Source: Caulobacter sp048541825
Lineage (GTDB): Bacteria > Pseudomonadota > Alphaproteobacteria > Caulobacterales > Caulobacteraceae
DNA: 64,000 bases
Direction: 5' to 3'
Assembly (NCBI RefSeq): GCF_048541825.1
Contig: NZ_CP183332.1
Coordinates: 3,782,001-3,846,000, forward strand
How positions within the stretch are numbered: position 1 is the first letter of the stretch; each line of letters begins with the position of its first letter. The position numbers and the translations under genes were made by a program. Shown here in pieces: positions 50,932-58,605 of this stretch. The notes under the pieces were generated by a model, which was not told where the DNA came from, ran no database searches, and worked only from the letters and a program-made list of their open reading frames with translations.

Positions 50932-51795
50932 TTGCCTGAATTGCCTGAAGTCGAGACCGTCCGACGCGGCCTTGAACCGACCTTGAGCGGCGCGCGCCTG
51001 AGCCGTGTGCGCGCCAACCGGCCCGACCTGCGCTTTCCCCTGCCAGACGGCTTCGTCCAGCGGCTGACGGGGGCCAGGATCCTGCGACTGGACCGGCGGG
51101 CCAAATATCTGCTGGCCCCGCTGGATCGCGGCGACACCCTGGTCATGCACTTAGGGATGACCGGCCGGTTCGAGATCGCGGCCCCGGAAGGGACCATTCG
51201 CCCCGGCGACTTCGCCCGCGAGGTCAAACCCGACGACAAGCACGCCCATGTGGTCTTCGAGACGGAAGACGGCGCGGTGGTCACCTATCACGACCCCCGG
51301 CGCTTCGGGTTCATGGACCTGATCGCCACCGACCAGGTCGATCGCCATCCGTGGTTTGCGACCATGGGCCCCGAGCCCCTGGGCGAGGGCTTTACCGCCC
51401 AGACCCTGATCAAGGCCTTTGCCAACCGCAAGCAGGGCCCCAAGACCCTGCTGCTGGACCAGAAGACCGTCGCCGGCCTGGGCAATATCTATGTGTGCGA
51501 GGCCCTGCACCGTGCGGGCATCTCGCCGTTCAAGCCCTCGGGGATGATCGCCGGCAAGCGGCTGGGATCTCTAACGACCATCATCAAGGCGGTCCTGGCC
51601 GAGGCCGTCGAGGTCGGCGGCTCCACCCTGAAGGACTTCGCCGCCGCCGACGGCGCCCTGGGCTATTTCCAGCACCGCTTCCGGGTTTACGACCGCGAGG
51701 GCGAGGCTTGTCCGACGGCGGGTTGCAAGGGGGTTATCGCGCGGGAGGTGCAGGCGGGCCGGTCGACGTTCTTTTGTCCGGTGTGTCAGGTTTGA
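50932..51795 (+). CDS. mutM: Formamidopyrimidine-DNA glycosylase
   Basis: Removes 8-oxoguanine and Fapy bases and nicks the strand by beta,delta-elimination. 287 residues: catalytic Pro2 and Glu3 in the N-terminal PELPEVETVRRGL, Lys58 in RRAKYLL, and the zinc finger near the C-terminus (CPTAGCKGV and FFCPVCQ). The start codon must be TTG 50932, because Pro2 has to become the N-terminal residue and no ATG or GTG fits. The TTG start suggests modest expression. Divergent from ubiE. Confidence 0.96.
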   Translation: MPELPEVETVRRGLEPTLSGARLSRVRANRPDLRFPLPDGFVQRLTGARILRLDRRAKYLLAPLDRGDTLVMHLGMTGRFEIAAPEGTIRPGDFAREVKPDDKHAHVVFETEDGAVVTYHDPRRFGFMDLIATDQVDRHPWFATMGPEPLGEGFTAQTLIKAFANRKQGPKTLLLDQKTVAGLGNIYVCEALHRAGISPFKPSGMIAGKRLGSLTTIIKAVLAEAVEVGGSTLKDFAAADGALGYFQHRFRVYDREGEACPTAGCKGVIAREVQAGRSTFFCPVCQV

Positions 51796-51883
51796 GGGGG
51801 GAGGCAAAGTTGGCTAGCTCATCGTTCGTGTGCCAAGCATCCCCCGAACGCTGAGCATGAGGCAGCGAAGAAAAAATAGTGTG

Positions 51884-52594
51884 TCAGTAGCCTTGGTCCA
51901 TCGCCGCGCCGTATATGACTAAAGCGCACACGAGGATCAGAACGGTCATGGCTCCGATGATCCGTGCAGCGCCCACGTCTCTGTAGGTGACGAGATTGCC
52001 GTTTTGGCGATCCCAACTCGACGAGCCGGTTTTTTTCAAGTCGTTGAATGCTGCGATCTGCGTGAACAGAGCAACAAGCGGAATACCGAGGCCAAACCCT
52101 TTGAGGTAGACCAAAGCCTCTCTACCAAACGCCTGAACAAAATTTAGTTTTTGGCCGTTATTGGTAATTTCGATCTTGAACAGAGCTTTTCCAGCAGTTG
52201 TGCCGAGCAATGATAGCATCAGGGCGTGAATTGGCACGCTACAGGCAAGAATAATTAATCCCAACAGGCTCTCATTGATATCCGCAATCCATTGCGGAAA
52301 CATAATTCCGAAAATGACTCCGAGTATTATTGCCGTGAACCAAACATCTACTTGTTTGGCCCAGAATCTTGTCCAGGGTCTTGGCGCAGTCGACCTAACC
52401 TCTGGCTCGATGATCTGGGTGGGCCGTGGAATATCTGCTGCACCCAGAGGCTGCGTCGCATCCTCGTGGTGCGCAGGCGCAGCCGGGGTCGGCGCTCGGA
52501 GCTCGGAGAGGCCGTCGCCGTGAACCGCTTGGCCGCAGCTCCCGCAGAACTTCGCGCTAGCGGGCACTGTAGCCCCGCAGTTCATACAAAACAT
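51884..52594 (-). CDS. RDD-type membrane protein with N-terminal zinc ribbon
   Basis: A 236-residue protein with two CxxC pairs at the N-terminus (FCMNCGATVP and FCGSCGQAV), a Pro/Ala/Glu-rich linker, and an RDD domain from about residue 78 (RFWAKQVDVWFTAIILGV; GTTAGKALFKIEI) with about four membrane helices. The codon choice and base composition are more AT-rich than the neighbours, which suggests transfer. ATG 52594 follows a G-rich site. RDD proteins are thought to be ion or antiporter-like membrane proteins; the function here is unknown. Confidence 0.85.
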   Translation of the reverse strand: MFCMNCGATVPASAKFCGSCGQAVHGDGLSELRAPTPAAPAHHEDATQPLGAADIPRPTQIIEPEVRSTAPRPWTRFWAKQVDVWFTAIILGVIFGIMFPQWIADINESLLGLIILACSVPIHALMLSLLGTTAGKALFKIEITNNGQKLNFVQAFGREALVYLKGFGLGIPLVALFTQIAAFNDLKKTGSSSWDRQNGNLVTYRDVGAARIIGAMTVLILVCALVIYGAAMDQGY

Positions 52595-53031
52595 CTTCGC
52601 CCCCAACTTCCTGTGGCAAAGTTACACCTGCCACTCGCCAAAAGGTAAGCCTGACGCACGGGATTCTTTTTTTGAGAGTGGTGACCAGCCAGCTTGCTCT
52701 CCCCAGAAAGCCGGACGCCCCGCGTCCCGCTCATCCTTAAATCTCTTGGAGGCTGCAGCGTGCTGGTCTGTACAGGTCAGTCAAGGACTGGCCTTTCAGG
52801 CCAGCCGCGCGGCGGCGGCCCGGAGGGCCGTCCTTGAGTGACCTGTACAGACCAGCGATCGTCTCGCCGTGAGATTTAAGGATGGCTCCCTTCGGCGCGA
52901 AGGGGGGGCGCCTCTCTAATAAATCACCGCCATTCCCGGTATTATGTAGCAAATACACCTAGGGGTGTGACGCGCCACATTGCCGCAAAGTCTCTGTGGC
53001 GGTGCAGAATCTAAAGGGATAAGATTCCGCC
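52595..53031. other. 437-bp intergenic stretch with compound palindrome
   Basis: Between the leftward RDD gene and the rightward unknown gene. It is dominated by the 153-bp palindrome at 52732-52884 described separately. The rest (52595-52731 and 52885-53031) holds promoters for both divergent genes and no convincing reading frame. The 73-codon frame on the - strand at 52737-52958 is an artefact of the palindrome. Confidence 0.5.
52732..52884. repeat. 153-bp compound inverted repeat
   Basis: Outer 14-bp arms match perfectly (52732-52745 with 52871-52884). Inner 27-bp arms (52762-52788 with 52830-52856) match in 26 of 27 positions. The centre has two small hairpins, CTGGCCT-TTC-AGGCCAG at 52788-52804 and GGCCC-GGA-GGGCC at 52817-52829. 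Folded, it gives a long stem with an internal loop and a branched tip. It could be a MITE-like element, a structured RNA, or a recombination site. Confidence 0.85.
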
Positions 53032-53952
53032 ATGGCTGCAAATGTCACCCTTTCAAGCAAGCGGCCAGCGCCACCGAAGGCCGACTTTGCCTTTGAAATT
53101 GATTTCAAGCGGGGCGAGGGTTCGGCCTCGCGCGTCTTTGCCGCGACGCATGACTTCATCAAAGCGTGCGAGCGCATCGACAAGGAGCTCCTGACTTCTA
53201 TTTCCTCCGGCATCGAAACCGTAATGGTGCTGGAAGACATCCAAGTTGGATCGATCAAAACTTGGCTGCGCAATGCTCTTGTCGCCACTGACGATCAAGC
53301 GCTCAAAGATTTGGACTGGAAGCCGCTCGTCGGAAAATATCTGGTACGGGCCAAATACGCCATCATCCGATGGGTTGATGACGATACAGTTCCGAAAAGT
53401 CTCCCAGACCTTGCGAGAGAACTCCAAGGTATCGCAGCGGAAACTGATGTTCGCCACTTGCCGGATTATAGGGCACCGGGACCAAAGGCCCTTATAGAGG
53501 CTGTTCGTGATTTTCAGGGCGTTAAAGATCACCTGCTGCCCACAGACCGAGCCATCTACATTACTGGCGAGGGCGACCGTGTTGAAATGAACCTCTCAAT
53601 GAGGTGGGACATTGAAGACATTGAAGCCATGGCAGTTAAGCAGACGCTTGAGTTTCCAGTCGCAACCATGATCCTGGCCGTGAAGAAGCCGGACTATCTT
53701 GGTGATAGCAAGTGGGAGCTACGTCACGGAAAGCGTACTGTTTCTGCACGCATTGAGGACGTTGAGTGGCTTAAGCGTTTTCAGGCACGACAGGAGGACG
53801 TTAGACCGGGAGACGCCCTTAAATGCGACGTTCGCATAGAGCATCTTTATGGACACGACAACGAATTGCTCACAGAACGATATACAATTTTGAAAGTCTA
53901 TGAGGTTCTCGTAGACTCATATAGTCAATTGAATCTGCCAGATATTAATTGA
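53032..53952 (+). CDS. Unrecognised 306-residue soluble protein
   Basis: I do not recognise a named family. The protein has no signal peptide or membrane segment. It starts with a short basic tail and then FAFEIDFKRGEGSASRVFAA; a conserved-looking block is LEDIQVGSIKTWLRNAL at about residues 67-83, and a long charged C-terminal half includes WELRHGKRTVSARIEDVEWL. The codon use is clearly more AT-rich than that of the flanking housekeeping genes. The start ATG lacks a clear purine-rich ribosome site. A 20-base hairpin follows the stop. It probably belongs to a transferred accessory segment with the RDD gene. Confidence 0.8.
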   Translation: MAANVTLSSKRPAPPKADFAFEIDFKRGEGSASRVFAATHDFIKACERIDKELLTSISSGIETVMVLEDIQVGSIKTWLRNALVATDDQALKDLDWKPLVGKYLVRAKYAIIRWVDDDTVPKSLPDLARELQGIAAETDVRHLPDYRAPGPKALIEAVRDFQGVKDHLLPTDRAIYITGEGDRVEMNLSMRWDIEDIEAMAVKQTLEFPVATMILAVKKPDYLGDSKWELRHGKRTVSARIEDVEWLKRFQARQEDVRPGDALKCDVRIEHLYGHDNELLTERYTILKVYEVLVDSYSQLNLPDIN

Positions 53953-53959
53953 GGCATTC

Positions 53960-53979
53960 AGTCTTTATTATTAAAGACT
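53960..53979. terminator. Hairpin after the unknown 306-residue gene
   Basis: Perfect 8-bp arms AGTCTTTA / TAAAGACT with a TTAT loop, 7 bp after the stop. No long T-tract follows, so the terminator function is only likely. Confidence 0.5.
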
Positions 53980-54092
53980 ATTACGCTGCCGGCACCAATC
54001 GCTACCAAACATTGGATTAAGCTGTATAGCAAGCACACCTAGCTCTCAGGTGCGGGAGAGCCGGGGTGCCGCGCACTCCGCTGGCACCTCAC

Positions 54093-54138
54093 GTGTCAGC
54101 TGAACTCGGGGTTCCCGCCACAAGGGCGGGAATGACGG
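54093..54138. repeat. Intergenic repeat (copy 2 of the 25.5-kb element)
   Basis: Nearly identical to the reverse complement of 25520-25565 (GTGTCAGCTGAA... through ...GGCGGGAATGACGG), with the same inner hairpin TTCCCGCCACAAGGGCGGGAA. It marks the right border of the accessory patch, before the TetR gene. Here only one arm of the larger element is present. Confidence 0.8.
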
Positions 54139-54153
54139 GAGGTTTGGGGGTGA

Positions 54154-54786
54154 TCAAACTGGGCTGAGGTCCAGGGTTCCCTTCGGCGCCCGACCTCCCG
54201 CCGGATAGCCCAGATAGGCCCGGCTGAGCCGCACCAGCTCGTCCTCGAACTCTGGGCTCAGCAGGAAGTCGGCGCCCTCAAGAACCGCGGCCCGCATGGC
54301 GCCCTGTACCGCGCGGCTGAGTACGAAGGCCTGGACGGGTGTCAGCGGCCGGCCCTGCGCGTCGGTCAGGCCGGTTTCCGCCGCCGCGAACCGCGCCGCC
54401 AGTTCGCCGTGGTCGGCCGTGGCCAGCAGGCTGGACATGGCGATCCGCCGCGCCCGGCTGCGGCCGGCGAAGGCCTGGAGGAAGGCGCGGATCATGGCCC
54501 GATCCCGCGCCAGGCCCGGTGTCCCGCCCTCGACCACCGCCATCACGGCGCGCCGGTGCGCCTCGGTCTCGCGCTGGGCCAGGGCCTGCAGGATCGCCTG
54601 CTTGTCGGGAAAATAGCGATACAGGGCGCCGATGCTGACGCCGGCGCGCTGCGCGACCGCATTGGTGTTGAAGCCGGCCTCGCCGGTCGCCTCCAGAACC
54701 TGAGTTGCGGCCTCCAGAATATAGTCCACGGTCGTCTGGGCGCGCTGCTGGCGCGGAACTTTGCGAGCCTTTTCAACGGCCGTCAT
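54154..54786 (-). CDS. TetR family transcriptional regulator
   Basis: A 210-residue regulator: basic N-terminal tail, then the TetR helix-turn-helix (VAQRAGVSIGALYRYFPDKQAIL at about residues 36-58) and a helical effector domain. ATG 54786 begins the family homology; the open frame extends 49 codons upstream into the divergent promoter. It is divergent from the PaaI-type thioesterase (98 bp) and may control it together with the enoyl-CoA hydratase, in answer to an acyl-CoA. The ligand is not known. Confidence 0.9.
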   Translation of the reverse strand: MTAVEKARKVPRQQRAQTTVDYILEAATQVLEATGEAGFNTNAVAQRAGVSIGALYRYFPDKQAILQALAQRETEAHRRAVMAVVEGGTPGLARDRAMIRAFLQAFAGRSRARRIAMSSLLATADHGELAARFAAAETGLTDAQGRPLTPVQAFVLSRAVQGAMRAAVLEGADFLLSPEFEDELVRLSRAYLGYPAGGRAPKGTLDLSPV

Positions 54787-54883
54787 TCTGGAACCTTTCG
54801 GATCAGCGCCGCCCTGGAAGTCGAGTAACAGGGCCCGCGCCGACGCCCTAGCCTTGCCGTCTGCAACCTTGCGGGAGGACAGC

Positions 54884-55354
54884 ATGACATGGGCCACGGA
54901 TCGATTGAACGCCCTGAAGGCGGGGACCGCCACCCCGCCGCCGATCGTTCAGACCCTGAAGCTGGGCCTGATCGACGACTGGGGCCAAGGCTGGGTGCGC
55001 AAGTCCTGGCGCCCGAGCGCTGACCTCGCCACCGCCGACGGCTCGCTGTTTGGCGGCTATCTGGCGGCGTTGGCCGACCAGGTCCTGGCCTTCGCGGCCA
55101 TGACGGTGGTTCCGCATGACCGCCTGTTTCGGACCGTGAACCTGCAGATGAACTTCCTGAAGGTGGGCCGCAGTCACCCCCTGACCATCGAGGCCCGCAT
55201 CGTGGCCCAGACCCGGCAGCTGATCACCGCCCGCGCCGAGTTTCGCCGCGAGGACGGCGTGGTGATCGCCGACGCCACCGCCCAGCAGATCCTGATGGCC
55301 TTTGACCATTGGCCGGCCGAGCAGGCGGCGATAGAGGCGATCGCCGCGCCGTGA
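54884..55354 (+). CDS. PaaI-type acyl-CoA thioesterase
   Basis: A 156-residue hotdog-fold protein: FGGYLAALADQVLAFAAM in the helix with an Asp/Gly pattern, RTVNLQMNFLKV, and ITARAEFRREDGVVIADATAQQILM. Such enzymes cleave acyl-CoA thioesters, often phenylacetyl- or hydroxyphenylacetyl-CoA. GGGAGG precedes the ATG. A 70-bp gap separates it from the enoyl-CoA hydratase, so the two may be one small fatty or aromatic acid operon under the divergent TetR. Confidence 0.87.
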   Translation: MTWATDRLNALKAGTATPPPIVQTLKLGLIDDWGQGWVRKSWRPSADLATADGSLFGGYLAALADQVLAFAAMTVVPHDRLFRTVNLQMNFLKVGRSHPLTIEARIVAQTRQLITARAEFRREDGVVIADATAQQILMAFDHWPAEQAAIEAIAAP

Positions 55355-55424
55355 GGCTCACAGGATGGCTCCCCTTCGCCGCGACGCGCTCTATAAAGCG
55401 AGCGTCACAAGGAGAGACCCGCCG

Positions 55425-56216
55425 ATGGCCGAGTATCAAACCCTGATCGTCGAAACCGCCCCGGAGGGCGCCGCCGGCGTCGTGCTGATCCGGCTCAACC
55501 GCCCCGAGGCCCTGAACGCCCTCAACGCCCAGCTGCTGGGCGAGCTGGCCGTGGCCCTGGGCGAGGCCCAGGCCGATGATGGCGTGGGCTGCATCGTCCT
55601 GACCGGCTCGGCCAAGGCCTTCGCGGCCGGGGCCGACATCAAGGAGATGTCGGACAAGTCCTATGCGGAGATGTTCAAGGCCGACTTCTTTACTGCTGGG
55701 GCACGCGCCATCGAGCAGTGCCGCAAGCCGATCATCGCGGCCGTGTCCGGCTACGCCCTGGGCGGCGGCTGCGAGCTGGCGATGATGTGCGACTTCATCA
55801 TCGCCGCCGACACTGCCAAGTTCGGCCAGCCCGAGATCAATCTGGGCGTCGCGCCCGGCATCGGCGGCACCCAGCGCCTGACCCGCTTCGTGGGCAAGTC
55901 CAAGGCCATGGACATGATCCTGACCGGCCGGATGATGGGGGCCGAGGAAGCCGAGCGCTCGGGCCTGGTGTCGCGGATCTTCCCGGCCGACATGCTGCTG
56001 GGCGAGGTTCTGGCCATTGCCGGCAAGATCGCCGGCCAGTCGCCCCTGGCTGTGGCCATGAACAAGGAGCTGGTCCTGGCCGCCTATGAAACGACCCTGA
56101 CCACCGGCGTGGCCCTCGAGCGGCGACTGTTCCACTCGCTGTTCGCCTTCGAGGACCAGAAGGAAGGGATGGCGGCCTTCGTCGAGAAGCGTAAACCGGT
56201 GTTTAACGGGCGCTGA
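55425..56216 (+). CDS. Enoyl-CoA hydratase
   Basis: Adds water across the 2,3 double bond of enoyl-CoA in beta-oxidation. The 263-residue crotonase has RLNRPEALNALNAQ, the oxyanion loop AFAAGADIKEM, ALGGGCELAMMCD and the catalytic Glu pair in the INLGVAPGIGG block. AAGGAGAG lies 8 bases before ATG 55425. The same gene stands next to rpsT-dnaA in many alphaproteobacteria, so the placement is old. The substrate chain length is unknown. Confidence 0.93.
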   Translation: MAEYQTLIVETAPEGAAGVVLIRLNRPEALNALNAQLLGELAVALGEAQADDGVGCIVLTGSAKAFAAGADIKEMSDKSYAEMFKADFFTAGARAIEQCRKPIIAAVSGYALGGGCELAMMCDFIIAADTAKFGQPEINLGVAPGIGGTQRLTRFVGKSKAMDMILTGRMMGAEEAERSGLVSRIFPADMLLGEVLAIAGKIAGQSPLAVAMNKELVLAAYETTLTTGVALERRLFHSLFAFEDQKEGMAAFVEKRKPVFNGR

Positions 56217-56269
56217 GGCGAGGGCGCGACCCCTCGTCGCACCCTGCGGGGATTCCGCCTCGACAGCCG

Positions 56270-56298
56270 TTGACCGATCTCGCCGCTTCCCGTATATC
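56270..56298 (+). promoter_or_regulatory. Promoter of rpsT
   Basis: TTGACC (56270-56275) and TATATC (56293-56298) separated by 17 bp, 69 bp before the rpsT ATG. Match to the sigma-70 type consensus; not tested. Confidence 0.55.
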
Positions 56299-56366
56299 CG
56301 CGCGCTCAAGATTTTCCCTGCTTCGCGGCTGTTCCGCGCGGCTGTCCGTTTCGAGGTCCAATTTCC

Positions 56367-56642
56367 ATGGCCAACAATCCCGGCGCCAAGAAGGCGATCC
56401 GCAAGATCGCCCGTCGCACCGAGGTGAACACCGCTCGCCGTTCGCGCGTGCGCACGTTCCTCCGCAAGTTCGAAGACGCCCTGGTGGCCGGCGACGTCGC
56501 CGTCGCCAAGGCTGCCTTTATCGAGGCTCAGTCGGAACTGATGCGCGCCGTTTCCAAGGGCGTGGTTCATCCGAACACGGGTTCGCGCAAGGTGTCGCGC
56601 CTTGCCGCCCGCCTGAAGAAGCTGGACACGGCCGCAGCCTAG
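56367..56642 (+). CDS. rpsT: 30S ribosomal protein S20
   Basis: A 91-residue, very basic ribosomal protein with ANNPGAKKAIRKIARRTEVN, SRVRTFLRKFE and the C-terminal VVHPNTGSRKVSRLAARL block. It binds 16S rRNA early in 30S assembly. The start is the second codon triplet after CCAATTTCC; no strong ribosome site. The gene stands directly upstream of dnaA and ends in two hairpins, one with a T-tract. Confidence 0.97.
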   Translation: MANNPGAKKAIRKIARRTEVNTARRSRVRTFLRKFEDALVAGDVAVAKAAFIEAQSELMRAVSKGVVHPNTGSRKVSRLAARLKKLDTAAA

Positions 56643-56651
56643 TCCAGATAC

Positions 56652-56672
56652 TGGACGAACCCTGTTCGTCCA
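56652..56672 (+). repeat. 9-bp hairpin just after rpsT
   Basis: Perfect arms TGGACGAAC / GTTCGTCCA with a 3-base loop, 10 bp after the rpsT stop and 21 bp before the terminator stem. It probably protects the rpsT mRNA 3' end or acts in autoregulation. Confidence 0.5.
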
Positions 56673-56693
56673 AGAATTTCAAGTATTTACAAG

Positions 56694-56722
56694 AGCCGGT
56701 TGGAGCAATCCAACCGGCTTTT
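56694..56722 (+). terminator. Intrinsic terminator after rpsT
   Basis: Perfect 11-bp arms AGCCGGTTGGA / TCCAACCGGCT (56694-56704 and 56709-56719), then TTTT. It separates rpsT from dnaA. Confidence 0.88.
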
Positions 56723-57042
56723 GCTTTGCGTTCAACTGCACACTTTAAAGAAATAACAGCGTCCGAAAATTGCCGGACTTAACTATTCCCTTGCCAGGCG
56801 AGGGGCTCTCGCGAGTCAACAGAAATATCCGATCCCGGACGCAAGTTTTCCGTTTGACCAGCAGGGTCGGCTGGCTAGTTTAGGGGCCTCAGCGCTCTTC
56901 CAGTCCTTGGAAAAAACGGCGGCGGCAGAACCTATGCGTTCTGCTGACTAAGCCCCCGTGCGCGTTGAGAAAACCGGTCGTTTCGCCATGGGGGGCGGGC
57001 GGCAGGCATGCGGGCGCGTTTTAGGTACGAGGCGGTGGACGA
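56723..57042 (+). promoter_or_regulatory. dnaA promoter and leader region
   Basis: A 320-bp region without a gene. It carries one GANTC site (GAGTC, 56813-56817), the target of the CcrM methylase, in the likely promoter. TTAAC at 56780 is a CtrA half-site only. In C. crescentus dnaA has a GANTC-dependent promoter and a long leader that lowers translation on starvation; the length here would allow the same. Ribosome site before the ATG is weak (GGTGGACGA). Confidence 0.6.
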
Positions 57043-58509
57043 ATGACAATCAAGGGTGGGGTGGCGAGCCAGGACTTTTCGGCTGCGATTCCAGCGGTTG
57101 CCTGTGAGCCGGCCGGCGGCGTCTGGCACAAGGTCTGCGTGGCGTTGAAGCGCGAGCTGGGCGATGCGGCCTTCGGGTCGTGGATCGCGCCGGCTCTGCT
57201 GCGCGAAGGTCCGTCGGGCGACGTGGTGCTGGTGACGCCGACCGGGATCGCTCGCGACTGGATTCGTCGCAGCGCCTGGCGCCGCATCAGTGAGCTGTGG
57301 ACCGCCAACGATCCGATGGCGCGCCGCATCGACCTGAAGTCGCGCCTGGAGTTCGAAGCTTCTGCCGGCGCCTATGTCGACGCCGCCAAGGCCGAGCCGA
57401 TCGAGATCGTGCTGCCGGTTTCGACCGACACGCCCGGCGTGGCGCCGGTCGCCACCGGCAAGCCCTCGCGCACCCAGGGGCTGCAGGAACGCTTCACCTT
57501 CGAGACCTTCGTCCCGGGTCCCGCCAACGAATTCGCCCACGCCGTGGCGCGCCGGGTGGCGAGCTGGGCTGATGGCCACTTCAATCCGGTCCTGTTCCAC
57601 GGCCCCTATGGCTTTGGCAAAACCCACCTGCTCAACGCCCTGGCCTGGGAGGCCATGCGTCAGGCCCCGACCAAGCGCGTGGTCTATCTGACCGCCGAGC
57701 GCTTCCTGTCGACCTTCGTGCGCGCCGTGATGGATCGCCAGACGGCCGCCTTCAAGGAAGAGCTGCGGGCCGCCGACCTGCTGATCATCGACGATGTGCA
57801 CTTCATCGCCGGCAAGCAGTCCACCCAGGAAGAGCTGTTCCACACCCTGACCGCCCTGGTCGAGGAAGGCCGCCGCGTCGTGTTCTCGTCGGACCGTCCG
57901 CCCTCGGCCATGACCGAGATGGACGCCCACCTGCGCTCGCACCTCTCGGCGGGCCTGGTCTGCGGCCTGGAGCCGGCCGATCGCTCGCTGCGGATGGGCA
58001 TTCTGGAGCGCAAGGTCCAGACCCTGTCGGCCGCCCACGGATCGGACCCGACGCTGCGTCCCGACGTCCTGCAGTTCCTGGCCGACCGCTTCACTGACAG
58101 CGTCCGCGAGCTGGAAGGCGCGCTCAACACCCTGTCGGCCCGCGCCGGCGAGGGCCTGTCGCGCCTGACGCTCGACGAGGTGCAGGCCATCCTGCGCCCG
58201 CACCTGCGAACGGGCGAAAAGCGCATCACCATCGACGACATCCAGAAGGCCACGGCCGACCACTACGGCATGAAGCAGGCGGATCTGCTGAGCGAGCGCC
58301 GCAACCGGGCCATCGCGCGTCCGCGTCAGGCCGCGATGTGGCTTGCCAAGCAGCTGACGACCCGCTCGCTGCCCGATATCGGTCGCCGGTTCGGCGGTCG
58401 CGACCACACCACCGTCCTGCACGCCGTTCGCCGCATCGAGGCCCTGCGCGTCGACGACAGCGCCCTGAACCACGACCTGGAAGTCCTGACGCGCAAGCTG
58501 CGCGGCTAG
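57043..58509 (+). CDS. dnaA: Chromosomal replication initiator DnaA
   Basis: Melts the origin and loads the helicase; in Caulobacter also a transcription factor. The 488-residue protein has the N-terminal DnaB-contact domain (FGSWIAPALL around residue 45), a variable linker (about 108-145), the AAA+ domain with Walker A GPYGFGKT at 187-194, Walker B LLIIDDVHF at 246-254, and the DNA-binding domain with GGRDHTTVLHAVRRI near 450-465. It reads nearly like the C. crescentus protein. Lies about 55 kb from Cori. Ends in a terminator. Confidence 0.98.
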   Translation: MTIKGGVASQDFSAAIPAVACEPAGGVWHKVCVALKRELGDAAFGSWIAPALLREGPSGDVVLVTPTGIARDWIRRSAWRRISELWTANDPMARRIDLKSRLEFEASAGAYVDAAKAEPIEIVLPVSTDTPGVAPVATGKPSRTQGLQERFTFETFVPGPANEFAHAVARRVASWADGHFNPVLFHGPYGFGKTHLLNALAWEAMRQAPTKRVVYLTAERFLSTFVRAVMDRQTAAFKEELRAADLLIIDDVHFIAGKQSTQEELFHTLTALVEEGRRVVFSSDRPPSAMTEMDAHLRSHLSAGLVCGLEPADRSLRMGILERKVQTLSAAHGSDPTLRPDVLQFLADRFTDSVRELEGALNTLSARAGEGLSRLTLDEVQAILRPHLRTGEKRITIDDIQKATADHYGMKQADLLSERRNRAIARPRQAAMWLAKQLTTRSLPDIGRRFGGRDHTTVLHAVRRIEALRVDDSALNHDLEVLTRKLRG

Positions 58510-58551
58510 GGTGTCCCGGTGGAAGACACCGGTTTCCGTTAGGTCACTGAG

Positions 58552-58586
58552 AAAGGTCGCTCCCACAGGGGGCGGCCTTTTTCGTT
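58552..58586 (+). terminator. Intrinsic terminator after dnaA
   Basis: Imperfect stem AAAGGTCGCTCCC / GGGGGCGGCCTTT with an ACA(G) loop and a TTTTTC tail. Pairing has one or two bulges. Confidence 0.75.
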
Positions 58587-58605
58587 TGAACGGGGCTCTG
58601 GCAGA

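Noticed and set aside
52737..52958. 73-residue - strand frame across the 153-bp palindrome
   Set aside because: Its length comes from the palindrome itself; no ribosome site and no family similarity.
51796..54150. Prophage or transposon for the accessory patch
   Set aside because: No integrase, transposase, phage structural gene, tRNA target or clear flanking direct repeat was found; only a repeat unit on the right side.
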